This document shows positions 45,303-54,519 of a DNA stretch of 64,000 bases, piece after piece. A program made the translations under genes and the position numbers. The stretch is from Schaalia canis (lineage in GTDB: Bacteria; Actinomycetota; Actinomycetes; Actinomycetales; Actinomycetaceae). The stretch lies in contig NZ_RQZF01000006.1 in NCBI RefSeq assembly GCF_003858455.1, positions 42,378 through 106,377 of the forward strand, in the 5' to 3' direction. The notes beneath the pieces were generated by a model. It was given only the letters and a program-made list of their open reading frames with translations, was not told the DNA's origin and made no database searches. Numbering within the stretch: the stretch's first letter is position 1; each line of letters opens with the position of its first letter.

Positions 45303-46895
45303 TCACATCCCCGAGAGCATACGGCGAATATCCTCAGGAAGGTCGTCCATCGTGGGACGAGGCATCTCCGCCTGCGAGCCAGTGACACCGAAGGCAGAAC
45401 CGGCGACTGCCCCTCCACCGCGCTGCTCGCGCGGCAGCATCGCTTCAAGTTCCTGCTGGCGGCGCTTAGCAGGATTACCCGAGCGCGCCTTCTTCTTAAT
45501 GCGGGCTTTCCGCTGAGCTTCCGCACGGGCATTAGCCTTCTGCTTCGCCTTGCCACCCATTGCTGGCATCCCACCCAGCCCCGGCATACCGCCACCCATT
45601 TGACCCATCTGGCTCATCATGGCCTTAGCGCCTTCAAAACGCTTCACCAGAGAGTTCACTTCCGCGACAGTGGTACCTGAACCCTTGGCAATACGGGCAC
45701 GGCGCGAACCATTCAGAAGAGAGACGTCAGCGCGTTCAGCGGGAGTCATGGAGCGGACAATAGCCTCGACACGGTTGACCTCCCGCTCATCGAAGTTAGC
45801 AAGCTGGTCACGCATCTGCGCCATGCCGGGGATCATGCCCAGCACCTTCTTCATGGAACCAAGCTTGCGAATCTGCTGAAGCTGATTGAGGAAGTCATCC
45901 AAGGTGAGCTCGCCCGTCATGGCCCGCTGAGCGACCTTGGCGGCTTCCTCCTGGTCCATGCGCTTTTCAGCCTGCTCAATGAGGGTGAGAATGTCACCCA
46001 TATCGAGGATGCGGCCTGCCATACGGTCAGCGTGGAAGCGTTCAAAGTCATCCAAGCCTTCACCGGTGGAGGCAAAAAGGATAGGCGCGCCGGTGACGCC
46101 ACGCACCGATAGTGCTGCACCACCGCGAGCATCACCGTCAAGCTTGGACAAGACCACGCCGGTAAAGCCAACACCGTCACGGAATGCGGTGGCCGTGTGC
46201 ACAGCATCCTGACCGATCATGGCGTCAAGAACGAACATGACTTCATGGGGGTTGACGGCCTGGCGGATGGCAATGGCTTGATCCATCATCTCTTCGTCAA
46301 CACCTAGGCGACCTGCGGTGTCAACGATGACAACGTTAATGCCGTTGGTAATCGCATGGTCAAGGCCGGAGCGGGCCACCTGCACCGGATCGCCCACACC
46401 ATTGCCGGGTTCAGGTGCCCACACCTGCACGCCAGCGCGCTCCCCCACAACCTGGAGTTGCTGGACAGCATTAGGACGCTGAAGGTCAGAGGCCACCAGA
46501 AGGACGGACTTACCTTCCTCACGCAGCCAGCGGCCAAGTTTACCGGCCAGCGTGGTCTTACCAGCACCCTGAAGGCCAGCGAGCATAAAGACTGTCGGGC
46601 CACGCTGAGCGAAGTTCAGCTCGCGGGTTTCACCACCAAGGATTTCTACGAGTTCGTCATGAACGATGCGAACGACCTGCTGGCCGGGGTTGAGCGCCTT
46701 CGAACGGGTAGCACCATAGGCCTTCTCACGCACCTTCGAGGTGAACTCACGAACGACGGGCAAAGCAACGTCGGCGTCAAGGAGGGCACGGCGGATTTCG
46801 CCAATAGTCTGATCAACGTCTGCCTCTGACAATACGCCTCGGCCACGAAGCTGTTTGAAAGACTCACTCAGACGATCTGAAAGGTTACCGAACAC
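45303..46895 (-). CDS. ffh: Signal recognition particle protein Ffh
   Basis: It binds signal sequences on the ribosome and takes them to FtsY. The N domain starts VFGNLSDRLSESFKQLRGRG; the G domain has GLQGAGKTTLAGKLGRWL, DTAGRLGVDEEMMDQ and LSKLDGDARGGAALS; the C-terminal M domain has several Met-rich stretches (MSQMGQMGGGMPGLGGMPAM) and PAERADVSLLNGSRRARIAKG. The GTG at 46895 is chosen by alignment; GAGGAAG lies eight bases upstream. The 530 residues are slightly long because of the Lys/Arg- and Gly-rich tail. Confidence 0.97.
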   Translation of the reverse strand: MFGNLSDRLSESFKQLRGRGVLSEADVDQTIGEIRRALLDADVALPVVREFTSKVREKAYGATRSKALNPGQQVVRIVHDELVEILGGETRELNFAQRGPTVFMLAGLQGAGKTTLAGKLGRWLREEGKSVLLVASDLQRPNAVQQLQVVGERAGVQVWAPEPGNGVGDPVQVARSGLDHAITNGINVVIVDTAGRLGVDEEMMDQAIAIRQAVNPHEVMFVLDAMIGQDAVHTATAFRDGVGFTGVVLSKLDGDARGGAALSVRGVTGAPILFASTGEGLDDFERFHADRMAGRILDMGDILTLIEQAEKRMDQEEAAKVAQRAMTGELTLDDFLNQLQQIRKLGSMKKVLGMIPGMAQMRDQLANFDEREVNRVEAIVRSMTPAERADVSLLNGSRRARIAKGSGTTVAEVNSLVKRFEGAKAMMSQMGQMGGGMPGLGGMPAMGGKAKQKANARAEAQRKARIKKKARSGNPAKRRQQELEAMLPREQRGGGAVAGSAFGVTGSQAEMPRPTMDDLPEDIRRMLSGM

Positions 46896-47012
46896 GCGTG
46901 CCCACTTCCTCAATGCTGCTTACCGTCAGCGCCACCGACACACGGCAGCAAACTACAGACTCCTAGATTAGCGCACCCCACCCTGTGCAGGCAGACCCCC
47001 AGCGGATACAGC

Positions 47013-47047
47013 AGGGCCCGCGTCTCCATGTGGGAGGCGCGGGCCCT
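47013..47047 (-). terminator. Terminator after ftsY
   Basis: The arms AGGGCCCGCG and CGCGGGCCCT are extended by CTCC/GGAG across one mismatch, with a 5-nt loop. The hairpin starts 13 bases after the ftsY stop and lies before ffh in the leftward direction. Confidence 0.85.
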
Positions 47048-47060
47048 CAGCATCACACAA

Positions 47061-48335
47061 TCAGGCATTCACGATGGCATCCACAAAAGCTGCAGGATCG
47101 AAGGGTGCGAGGTCATCAACGCCTTCACCCAAACCAACAAACTTCACAGGCACACCCAGTTCACGCTGGACCGACACGACAATGCCACCTTTAGCCGAAC
47201 CATCAAGCTTGGTCAGCACGATGCCGGTAATACCCACTGCTTCAGCAAAAACCTGAGCCTGACGCATACCATTTTGGCCGGTTGTCGCATCAAGAACCAG
47301 CAAAACCTCGTTCACGGGAGCCTGACGCTCCATCACGCGCTTGACCTTACCGAGTTCATCCATAAGGGTGGACTTATTCTGCAAACGACCAGCCGTATCA
47401 ACCAAAACCACGTCAACGCCTCGGCTCACGCCCTCACGCACAGCATCAAAGGCGACCGAAGCAGGGTCTGCGCCCTCACGATCGGAACGAACCACGTCAA
47501 CACCCACGCGCTCACCCCAGGTAGCAAGCTGGTCAGCGGCTGCTGCGCGGAAAGTATCAGCAGCCCCCAGCAGAACAGTCTTGTTCTCCGCGACGAGGAT
47601 TCGGGCAAGTTTGCCAACAGTGGTGGTCTTACCTGTGCCGTTGACGCCCACCATGAGCACACTGGCGGGCACAGGGTTTCCGTCCTCAGCAACGGGACGC
47701 GAAAGATTCAAGCTACGGTCCATGTCAGGATTAACGAGGGTAAGAAGCTCTTCCGCAAGATAGGTCTTGACCTGCTGGGGGTCCTGAGTGCCAGTGACTT
47801 TGACGCGGGTGCGCAGTGCGGACATCAATTCCTCGGTAGCTTCTAAACCAAGGTCGGCCATGAGCAGGGAGTCTTCCATCTCCTCCCAGTCTGCGGCCGA
47901 AAGATCACCGCGGCTGAGAACCGACAGCAGTGCGGCACCAATACTGCCCGAACGAGCAAGACGTGAGCGCAGGCGCTCCATGCGGGACGGCAGTGATTCG
48001 GGTACGTCAAGAGCAGGAGCCTCGTCAACAACGATGGGCTCGACCGCACTTTCACGATCATGCTCGCCGGTAGCGTCAGCCTCGCCAAGCGCAGGCGGCC
48101 CTGCTCCTTCTTGGGGATGAGGAGTCGAACCAGACTCCATGCTCGAACTGTCCGCAGCAACGACGGGTTCCTCAGCGGTCGTGTCTGGCGAGGTCGTTGT
48201 GTCAGAAGACTTCGAGCTTCGACGTCCAACAGCGACACCGATCATACTGACGAAGGCAACGCCAACCGCAAGGGCAGAGACAATGCCCTCAGTGGTCGAT
48301 AAGAAATTAACTAAGACATCCATAGGGTCAATCAT
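47061..48335 (-). CDS. ftsY: Signal recognition particle receptor FtsY
   Basis: It is the membrane receptor for the SRP-ribosome complex. Residues about 7-30 form a membrane helix (ALAVGVAFVSMIGVAVG), followed by a long acidic A domain to about 125 and the NG domain: GVNGTGKTTTVGKLARILV (G1), DTAGRLQNKSTLMDELGK (G3), LTKLDGSAKGGIVVS (G4) and KFVGLGEGVDDLAPFD (closing loop). The 424 residues are typical of actinobacterial FtsY with its membrane helix. Its ATG overlaps the stop of the small membrane protein gene by four bases. Confidence 0.96.
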   Translation of the reverse strand: MIDPMDVLVNFLSTTEGIVSALAVGVAFVSMIGVAVGRRSSKSSDTTTSPDTTAEEPVVAADSSSMESGSTPHPQEGAGPPALGEADATGEHDRESAVEPIVVDEAPALDVPESLPSRMERLRSRLARSGSIGAALLSVLSRGDLSAADWEEMEDSLLMADLGLEATEELMSALRTRVKVTGTQDPQQVKTYLAEELLTLVNPDMDRSLNLSRPVAEDGNPVPASVLMVGVNGTGKTTTVGKLARILVAENKTVLLGAADTFRAAAADQLATWGERVGVDVVRSDREGADPASVAFDAVREGVSRGVDVVLVDTAGRLQNKSTLMDELGKVKRVMERQAPVNEVLLVLDATTGQNGMRQAQVFAEAVGITGIVLTKLDGSAKGGIVVSVQRELGVPVKFVGLGEGVDDLAPFDPAAFVDAIVNA

Positions 48336-48652
48336 CCCTTAAAACGGTCTTCAATACGCTCAGTGGCCTCCTCGAGCCGCTGATAACCGGGCAACACCTG
48401 GGGATCAAAGTAGGCGTTTCCAGCCTGACTGCCCTCTGCAATCATCGTTTGTAACGAGACCGTCTGAGGTTGGATTGCTTGTTCTCGTGGTCCTTCTGGC
48501 GTGGGCTCAGTCATCTGCTGAGTCTGCTCTTTGATGTGCTGCTGCCAATCAGCAGCCGAACGCCGACTCACCGCAAGAATAATGACCACAGCAATAGCTA
48601 AACCAATCACCAAAAAACCGGTGAGGATCATCGTCAAAAGCACAGAAACCAT
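48332..48652 (-). CDS. Small membrane protein upstream of ftsY
   Basis: The 106 residues begin with a membrane helix (residues about 4-27, LLTMILTGFLVIGLAIAVVI) and continue as a polar, Gln-rich chain ending FDPQVLPGYQRLEEATERIE. No family was recognised. Its stop overlaps the ftsY start (ATGA), so it is translated together with FtsY and may be a partner in membrane targeting; that is an inference from position. Confidence 0.7.
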   Translation of the reverse strand: MVSVLLTMILTGFLVIGLAIAVVIILAVSRRSAADWQQHIKEQTQQMTEPTPEGPREQAIQPQTVSLQTMIAEGSQAGNAYFDPQVLPGYQRLEEATERIEDRFKG

Positions 48653-48746
48653 AATTCTAGGGTCGCACTCTCGACGAGGCTTCGCTCAGTGAATGACATG
48701 ACACGTCCACGTTCTGAACGTGCAGTCGCGCACGTCACACGCCATT

Positions 48747-51700
48747 TCAGTCTTTCCCGGCCTCCTTCAAACGCTGGGAAATTACACGCGTCACACCATC
48801 ACGCATCGTCACTCCATACAGCGCATCCGCAATCTCCATCGTGCGTTTCTGGTGAGTGATAATGATGAGCTGACTCGATTCGCGCAGTTCAGAAAAAATC
48901 GTCAGTAGTCGCGATAGATTCACATCATCCAAAGCGGCCTCAACCTCGTCCATGACGTAGAACGGTGAAGGACGAGCCTTAAAAATTGCCACGAGGAACG
49001 CCACCGCAGCCAAGGAACGCTCACCGCCAGACAGTAGGGACAGACGCTTCACTTTCTTCCCTGCCGGTCGCGCCTCAATCTCAATGCCGGTGGTGAGCAT
49101 GTCATCGGGATCTGTCAGAAGCAATTTTCCTTCACCCCCGGGGAACAACACCTCGAAAGTATGGGCAAATTGCTCGGCAGTGTCCTCAAAAGCCGAGGTA
49201 AACGCCTCCTCCACCAAGGCGTCAACGTCGTCAATAATCTTGAGCAGATCCGCCTTGGATTTCTTGAGATCCTGCACCTGAGTCACCAGGAATTCATGCC
49301 GGGAAGCAAGTGCGGCATGCTCCTCCAAGGCCAACGGATTCACCCGTCCAAGACGTTCCAATTCCCGCTGAGCTTGTGCAAGAGCGTGCTCTTGTTCTGA
49401 GCGGACATACGGCCGCGTTGGGAGAGGTTCCTCCGCGTCAGCATCCTTTCCCTGTGCGGAGGGGTCCTCCTGGGCCTGTTCAGCAGTATCAGGAAACTCC
49501 GAGGACAGGTCGAGAGGGAGTTCTGGTACAAGATTATGTGGGCCGTACTCTTGGATGAGTTGTTCTTCTTCGAGTTTGACCTCAGCCAGCGCCTTCTCGC
49601 GGAGCTGCTCGTATCGCAGGGTCATTTCAGCGCGAGCCACTTCGTCACGGTGGACGGCACTGGTGACCTCAGCGAGTTCTTGAGTGAGGGCGTCAATGTT
49701 TTTGCGCGCCTGCGACGTCGCCTCAAGATGTTCAAGTCGCGCTGCCTCTGCAGCCTGACGTTCAGCATCGACACGTTCCAGCACGGATCGTGCTGCTTCA
49801 AGAGCATGCTCACATTGGACGAGGACGGCGCTGGCAATGGCGTAACGTTGCTTGCGGCCTTCCTCGGCACGTAGGTAGCGCTGGCGTTCCTCACGTTCGC
49901 GCGCCGCGTTTTGACGGAGGGTGCGAGCGCGGGATTGGGCCTGGCGTGCGCGTTCTTCAAGCGCACGCAGCTCAAGGCGTGCTGCTGTTTCCTGCTCGCG
50001 GGCTTCACGAGCCTGAGCTGCGGCGAGGTCAGCGGCGCGCTGCGCGGTATCGAGGTTCTCTGCGGGAGCCTCTCCGCTATTTTCCTCAAGTCGAGCCTCC
50101 ACCTGCGCTAGGTGTTCACTGGCCCATGCTGTTTGTTCGTGGGCTCGTTGAGCGACGGTTCTGGTGCGTTCAGCCTCGGCGATGGCAGCCTGCGCTGCCG
50201 AACTGAGACGGGCGTGTTCTTGCGCGATTCGCGCGTGCTCAGCGTCCTGCTCGCGGAGGGCTTTCAGTGCCTCGTTCGCGGTTTTGATTGCAGCATCCAA
50301 GGTGGCAGTGGCTTCAGCGAGTTTTTCGCGTGCCTGGGTTTCACGCGCGCCGGCGTCACGAGCAGCGGCACGTGCCCGCTCGTATTGCGCGTGAAGGGTC
50401 AGAACTGACGAATGAGCGTGGCCGGCGCTCGTAAGCGCTGTAGAGCTGAGCAGGTCTCCTTCTCGGGTGGCAACGAGGCGTACCCCGGCGACCTTGAGTG
50501 CTTCAGTGGCGGACTCAAGGGAGTCAGCGAGGACGCAGCCGTCCAGTATGGCGTGCGCGGTGTGTTGGAGTTCAGGGGCGATGGTGACGCTTGTGCGGGC
50601 CCAGCGGGTTCCTGCAGGTAGTGCTTTGCCATCGGGGGATGAGGGAGCTGGGGACTCATCTGTCTGGGCTTCTGTGTCTCTGCCAGCGTCGGCTAGGAGC
50701 ATGCGAATACGGCCTGCGTTACTCGCTCGCGCTTCGCGTACCAGGTCCACGGCGGAGTCAACAGAATCCACAACTGCCGCATCAGCGAAGGGAGTGAGAA
50801 GCGCGGCCAGAGCGTCTTCCCATCCCTCTTCTGAATGCAAGAGCTCAGGGACAGTGGCAAGGAAGCCGGGTTTACCCGTGATGGTCCCAGTTGCATCATC
50901 TGGAGTGAGATGTTCAGCGAGGGTGTCACGGCGTGCTTCCCAACGGGCACGCTCCGCCTGCGCTTCACTTTCATCGCGGAGTAGCTCATCCAGGCGAGCT
51001 CGGGCGGCGTCGCGAGCAGCAACAGCCTGCGCGTGGGCGATGGCTGCGGGATTTTCTTCTGCGCGTTCAGGGAGGGAGCTTTCACTCACTGCGTGCTCGT
51101 ACACGCGGGCTGCTTCTTGAGCTCGGGCGTCAGCCGCAATAACGGCCTGCGCAGCGCGTTGTTCCTCATTGCGGGCGGCTTCCAAACGGGATCGCGCTGA
51201 GCCGACGTCGCCGCTCAGCCTCGCTGTTTTCTCACGATAATCCGCTAAAAGTCGGTTGACGCGCGCAAGTTCTTTGCTTGCCTGGGTATCACTTTCTTCG
51301 GCGTGGCGTTTGGCGTCGATGAGCTCATTGAGTTTTGCGTGGGCTGCCTCGACTTCTTTGATGAGTTCAGCATCTTCTGCTGTTGCCTCTTGGGCCCGCC
51401 GTTCGAGCTCGTCGGGGTCTTCACCTGTAGGTGGGAGGGCAGGCTGCGCGTAGCTGGCTGCCCGATCCTGCGCTGTCATCATTGTGGCGCGCAAACGTTC
51501 AGTGATTGCGGTGGCTTCTCTCCACGCCTGTGCGGCTGCCTCTACTCGCGGAGAGTCAGCCGCATATTCACTTTCGAGGGCGGCAATGTGGGTGCGTAGT
51601 TGTCCGATCGTGTCCTCAATGGCGCTCTTTCGCCTCGCTAAGGCCTCGTCATTGTCACTCTGTGCTGCCAGACGCTCCCGCGCCCGCACGAGGTCATCAG

Positions 51701-52391
51701 CGAGCAAGCGCGCCTGCGCGTCTCGTACCCTCGCTTGAATAAGGCCCGCTTTTCGTGCGGCTTTCGCTTGGCGAGCAAGAGGTTTGAGCTGGCGGTGAAG
51801 TTCATTCGTAAGGTCAAGGACGCGCACCAGGTTCGCATCCATGTCAGCCAGTTTCTTCAGGGCGCGTTCTTTACGTCTGCGATGTTTCAGGACGCCGGCT
51901 GCTTCTTCAATGAAGCCTCGGCGTTCCTCTGGTGTTGACGACAAAATGGCGTCCAGTTGCCCCTGCCCAACGATGACGTGCATTTGCCGCCCCATGCCGG
52001 TGTCAGAGAGCAGTTCTTGCACATCAAGAAGGCGGGCGGGAGCGCCGTTAATGGAGTATTCCGAGCCGCCGCCCCGAAAGAGGGTACGGCTGATGGTCAC
52101 CTCGGAGTAGTCGATAGGTAACGCAGCGTCGCTATTGTCGATCACGAGGTCAACTTGAGCTCGTCCCAGTGCTGCACGGCCGGTTGTTCCCGCGAAGATG
52201 ACGTCGGCCATTTGGCCGCCACGCAGGTTTTTCGCGCCCTGCTCCCCCATGACCCATGCCAGGGCGTCAACGACATTTGATTTGCCAGAGCCATTCGGTC
52301 CAACGACACAGGTGATCCCTGGCTCAAGGCTGAGCGTGGTTGCGCTCGCGAAGGACTTGAAGCCTCGTAGAGTCAGGGTTTTAAGGTGCAC
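48747..52391 (-). CDS. smc: Chromosome segregation protein SMC
   Basis: The large ATPase of the SMC-ScpAB condensin has 1214 residues. The N-terminal head shows CVVGPNGSGKSNVVDALAWV near 29-48 (Walker A) and VIVGQGQLDAILSS near 139-152; two long coiled-coil arms (about 165-500 and 640-1010) surround the hinge (about 505-640, with TITGKPGFLATVPELL); the C-terminal head has LLSGGERSLAAVAFLVAIF (ABC signature) and FYVMDEVEAALDDVNL (Walker B). The GTG at 52391 is fixed by the conserved MHLKTLTLRGFKSFA start. There is no ribosome site between this GTG and the hairpin 11 bases upstream, so a leaderless start is possible. No scpA/scpB is nearby. Confidence 0.97.
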   Translation of the reverse strand: MHLKTLTLRGFKSFASATTLSLEPGITCVVGPNGSGKSNVVDALAWVMGEQGAKNLRGGQMADVIFAGTTGRAALGRAQVDLVIDNSDAALPIDYSEVTISRTLFRGGGSEYSINGAPARLLDVQELLSDTGMGRQMHVIVGQGQLDAILSSTPEERRGFIEEAAGVLKHRRRKERALKKLADMDANLVRVLDLTNELHRQLKPLARQAKAARKAGLIQARVRDAQARLLADDLVRARERLAAQSDNDEALARRKSAIEDTIGQLRTHIAALESEYAADSPRVEAAAQAWREATAITERLRATMMTAQDRAASYAQPALPPTGEDPDELERRAQEATAEDAELIKEVEAAHAKLNELIDAKRHAEESDTQASKELARVNRLLADYREKTARLSGDVGSARSRLEAARNEEQRAAQAVIAADARAQEAARVYEHAVSESSLPERAEENPAAIAHAQAVAARDAARARLDELLRDESEAQAERARWEARRDTLAEHLTPDDATGTITGKPGFLATVPELLHSEEGWEDALAALLTPFADAAVVDSVDSAVDLVREARASNAGRIRMLLADAGRDTEAQTDESPAPSSPDGKALPAGTRWARTSVTIAPELQHTAHAILDGCVLADSLESATEALKVAGVRLVATREGDLLSSTALTSAGHAHSSVLTLHAQYERARAAARDAGARETQAREKLAEATATLDAAIKTANEALKALREQDAEHARIAQEHARLSSAAQAAIAEAERTRTVAQRAHEQTAWASEHLAQVEARLEENSGEAPAENLDTAQRAADLAAAQAREAREQETAARLELRALEERARQAQSRARTLRQNAAREREERQRYLRAEEGRKQRYAIASAVLVQCEHALEAARSVLERVDAERQAAEAARLEHLEATSQARKNIDALTQELAEVTSAVHRDEVARAEMTLRYEQLREKALAEVKLEEEQLIQEYGPHNLVPELPLDLSSEFPDTAEQAQEDPSAQGKDADAEEPLPTRPYVRSEQEHALAQAQRELERLGRVNPLALEEHAALASRHEFLVTQVQDLKKSKADLLKIIDDVDALVEEAFTSAFEDTAEQFAHTFEVLFPGGEGKLLLTDPDDMLTTGIEIEARPAGKKVKRLSLLSGGERSLAAVAFLVAIFKARPSPFYVMDEVEAALDDVNLSRLLTIFSELRESSQLIIITHQKRTMEIADALYGVTMRDGVTRVISQRLKEAGKD

Positions 52392-52402
52392 GCTTTAAGA
52401 AT

Positions 52403-52442
52403 ATACGGGCTGCAGGCGCTTCGTGGCGCCTGCAGCCCGTAT
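52403..52442 (-). terminator. Hairpin between ndk and smc
   Basis: A 17-bp perfect stem (ATACGGGCTGCAGGCGC / GCGCCTGCAGCCCGTAT) with a 6-nt loop lies 58 bases after the ndk stop but ends only 11 bases before the smc start codon. It looks like the ndk terminator; TATATT just after it could be the -10 box of a separate smc promoter. Confidence 0.8.
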
Positions 52443-52500
52443 GAGGAATCGTGTCAGCGTGTTACTTCAGCGGTTTTACCGCGAATCATGCCCGCTACGA

Positions 52501-52959
52501 TCAGTCGTGGAAAACCAGTTCAGGGAACCACAGGGCGATCTCACGATCAGCCGAAGTCGGCGAGTCAGAACCGTGGACAATGTTCTGAACGGCAGGGGTG
52601 TCCCAGTCGCGGCCGAGGTCACCGCGGATGGTGCCAGGAGCGGCAAGAGTGGGGTTGGTAGCACCCATCATGGTGCGGACGCCTTCAATGACCCGGTCGC
52701 CTTCAACGACGACAGCGACCAGGGGCGCGGCAGACATGACGGCCACAAGATCATTGAAGAAGTGCTTACCTTGATGCTCAATGTAGTGCTCAGCGAGAAG
52801 CTCCGGCGAAGCCTTCTTAATCTTCAAGCCAACGAGCTTGTAGCCCTTGGCTTCAATGCGGCGAAGAACTTCGCCGGTCAAACCACGGGTGTAACCATCG
52901 GGCTTGATAAGAACGAGCGTGTGCTGCTTGTTGGGGTTGAGCAGGTCGGGACTGGGCAT
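52501..52959 (-). CDS. ndk: Nucleoside diphosphate kinase
   Basis: It moves the last phosphate between nucleoside di- and triphosphates. HTLVLIKPDGYTRGLTGEVL near 13, KKASPELLAEHYIEHQGK near 47 and the active-site IVHGSDSPTSADREIALWFP near 126-145 (catalytic His in VHGSDS) are all present. The 152 residues are normal. ATG 52959 has AAGGA upstream and gives the family start; the frame extends upstream to 53094 but that part is not NDK. Confidence 0.97.
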   Translation of the reverse strand: MPSPDLLNPNKQHTLVLIKPDGYTRGLTGEVLRRIEAKGYKLVGLKIKKASPELLAEHYIEHQGKHFFNDLVAVMSAAPLVAVVVEGDRVIEGVRTMMGATNPTLAAPGTIRGDLGRDWDTPAVQNIVHGSDSPTSADREIALWFPELVFHD

Positions 52960-53147
52960 AGGTAATCCTTCGTTGGCATCACCATCCGCAGGACGCGGAA
53001 TAGTCTCAAATACATGTGAAGACAATAATAGGCCCTTAGGCCTAGATTTCTCTACATTACGAGCGAAGGCGGCCAGTTTTCCCTTCACACTCACCCAGTG
53101 AGCGTTTCACGGATTACCGGCCGCCTTCGCGAATTGAAACCTCAGCA

Positions 53148-53876
53148 CTACGCTGACGGTTCTGGATCCTCCAAGGTGGCGATCACAGCGGCAAGAGCCT
53201 CGACAGCCTCAGGCCCCTCGGCAGCTACCGTCACGTCCTGCCCCTGGGACACACCCAAAGCCATGAGTTCCAAAACGGAGGTTGCATCCGCATCCTCGAT
53301 CGTTACCTCTGCGTCAAAACGCGAAGCAACCCTTGCCAGCACTGCGGCTGGCCGTGCATGCAGTCCAACAGGATCGGCAATAGTGGCGATCCCCTTCACG
53401 CGAAGTACGCTGTCTCCAGCGGAGCGTTCATATGCTTGCTCCCCTGTAAGGGCGGGGGCATGAACCTGCGCATAGCGAAGCCCAGCGTCAATGGCGGCTT
53501 GGGCGACAGCTTCAAGAGGATCCCCGAGCTGCGCCCTTACCGCCGCAGCCACGGTGCCTTCAACTAAAGGCGCATCAACGAAGCGGACTCGTTCAGGCTC
53601 GTCAGCGAATTCCACCACCGACTCGATGGTCATTGTGGCCGAACCAAGATCACTGACAAGGACAGCGCCGCCGGGGGCTACGTCAAGAGCGCGACCAAGG
53701 GCGGCCTCAACCTTGTCGTAGGAAGTGCCCAAAGCGGCATGAGTCTCACCCGGAAGCGGGTCTGTACCACCGGCTGCCTCAAAATGAACATCGGGAGCCA
53801 TTTGAGCGGCCAACTCGCACACACCCCGAGCAAGACTCTCCGAATGGGAGACAATGACGAATGCAACGTCAGGCAT
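53148..53876 (-). CDS. dhaM: Dihydroxyacetone kinase phosphotransfer subunit DhaM
   Basis: It carries phosphate from the PTS to DhaL. Two domains are fused: an EIIA-mannose-like domain (about 1-130) with the phosphorylated His11 in VIVSHSESLA, and an HPr domain (about 158-240) with His173 in GLHARPAAVLA. The third domain (EI-like) of E. coli DhaM is missing, as in other Gram-positives. Its start overlaps the dhaL stop by one base (TAATG). This makes the kinase PTS-dependent rather than ATP-dependent. Confidence 0.93.
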   Translation of the reverse strand: MPDVAFVIVSHSESLARGVCELAAQMAPDVHFEAAGGTDPLPGETHAALGTSYDKVEAALGRALDVAPGGAVLVSDLGSATMTIESVVEFADEPERVRFVDAPLVEGTVAAAVRAQLGDPLEAVAQAAIDAGLRYAQVHAPALTGEQAYERSAGDSVLRVKGIATIADPVGLHARPAAVLARVASRFDAEVTIEDADATSVLELMALGVSQGQDVTVAAEGPEAVEALAAVIATLEDPEPSA

Positions 53877-54511
53877 TAACGATCCTCTCCCATGGCATCC
53901 AAACCAGCCTTGAGAATCAGGGCAGAGGATAATGCCCCCGGATCAATGTGCCCGATGGAGCGCTCCCCAAGGTAGGAGGCGCGACCTTTCGTCGCCTGCA
54001 TGGGCTCAGTTACCAGAGCGCCCTCGTAGGCGGCAGCAACAGCAGCCTCATACACAGCGGCTGGGTCAGCACCCGCATCGCACGCGGACTGAGCAGCATC
54101 AAGCGCTGGCCCCCACGCATCGACCATGGTTTTTTCACCACGTTCTGCCTTGCCCCTGGCCTGAATACCCTCCAGAGCTCCAGCGATAAGGGCAACAACC
54201 TCTGCGCTGCTCAGCTCCGCAGATGGCGCAGCTTTTGCTGCGCGCAAAAAGGCCGTGCCGTAGAGGGGGCCAGCCGCGCCGCCAACTGTCGACATGAGCG
54301 TCTTGGCAACGCTCTTGAGGACATCAGCAACCGTCGCACACTCCTGACCTGCAAGGGCATCAACAACCGCAGCAAAGCCTCGATCCATGTTCTCGCCGTG
54401 ATCGCCATCACCAATCTGCCGGTCAAGGTCAATCAGCAGTTCACGGTTGTCTGCGATGACCTGTCGAGCTGATGCCATCCAGGCCAGTGCCCATGCAACG
54501 TCACATGTCAT
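53876..54511 (-). CDS. dhaL: Dihydroxyacetone kinase ADP-binding subunit DhaL
   Basis: It holds the ADP that receives phosphate from DhaM and passes it to dihydroxyacetone on DhaK. The Mg-ADP site IDLDRQIGDGDHGENMDRG is near residue 27; TLMSTVGGAAGPLYGTAFLR and RGEKTMVDAWGPAL follow, then the lid GRASYLGERSIGHIDPGA. The 211 residues are normal. ATG 54511 is eight bases after the dhaK stop and is preferred to ATG 54529, which would overlap dhaK. Confidence 0.95.
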   Translation of the reverse strand: MTCDVAWALAWMASARQVIADNRELLIDLDRQIGDGDHGENMDRGFAAVVDALAGQECATVADVLKSVAKTLMSTVGGAAGPLYGTAFLRAAKAAPSAELSSAEVVALIAGALEGIQARGKAERGEKTMVDAWGPALDAAQSACDAGADPAAVYEAAVAAAYEGALVTEPMQATKGRASYLGERSIGHIDPGALSSALILKAGLDAMGEDR

Positions 54512-54519
54512 TGTGTCTC

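Noticed and set aside
44661..45680. A 339-residue plus-strand frame over the amidohydrolase and ffh
   Set aside because: It crosses the boundary of two well supported genes on the other strand and has no motif.
52960..53094. N-terminal extension of ndk to a start at 53094
   Set aside because: The added residues are not NDK-like, and the ATG at 52959 has AAGGA at a suitable distance and gives the family length.
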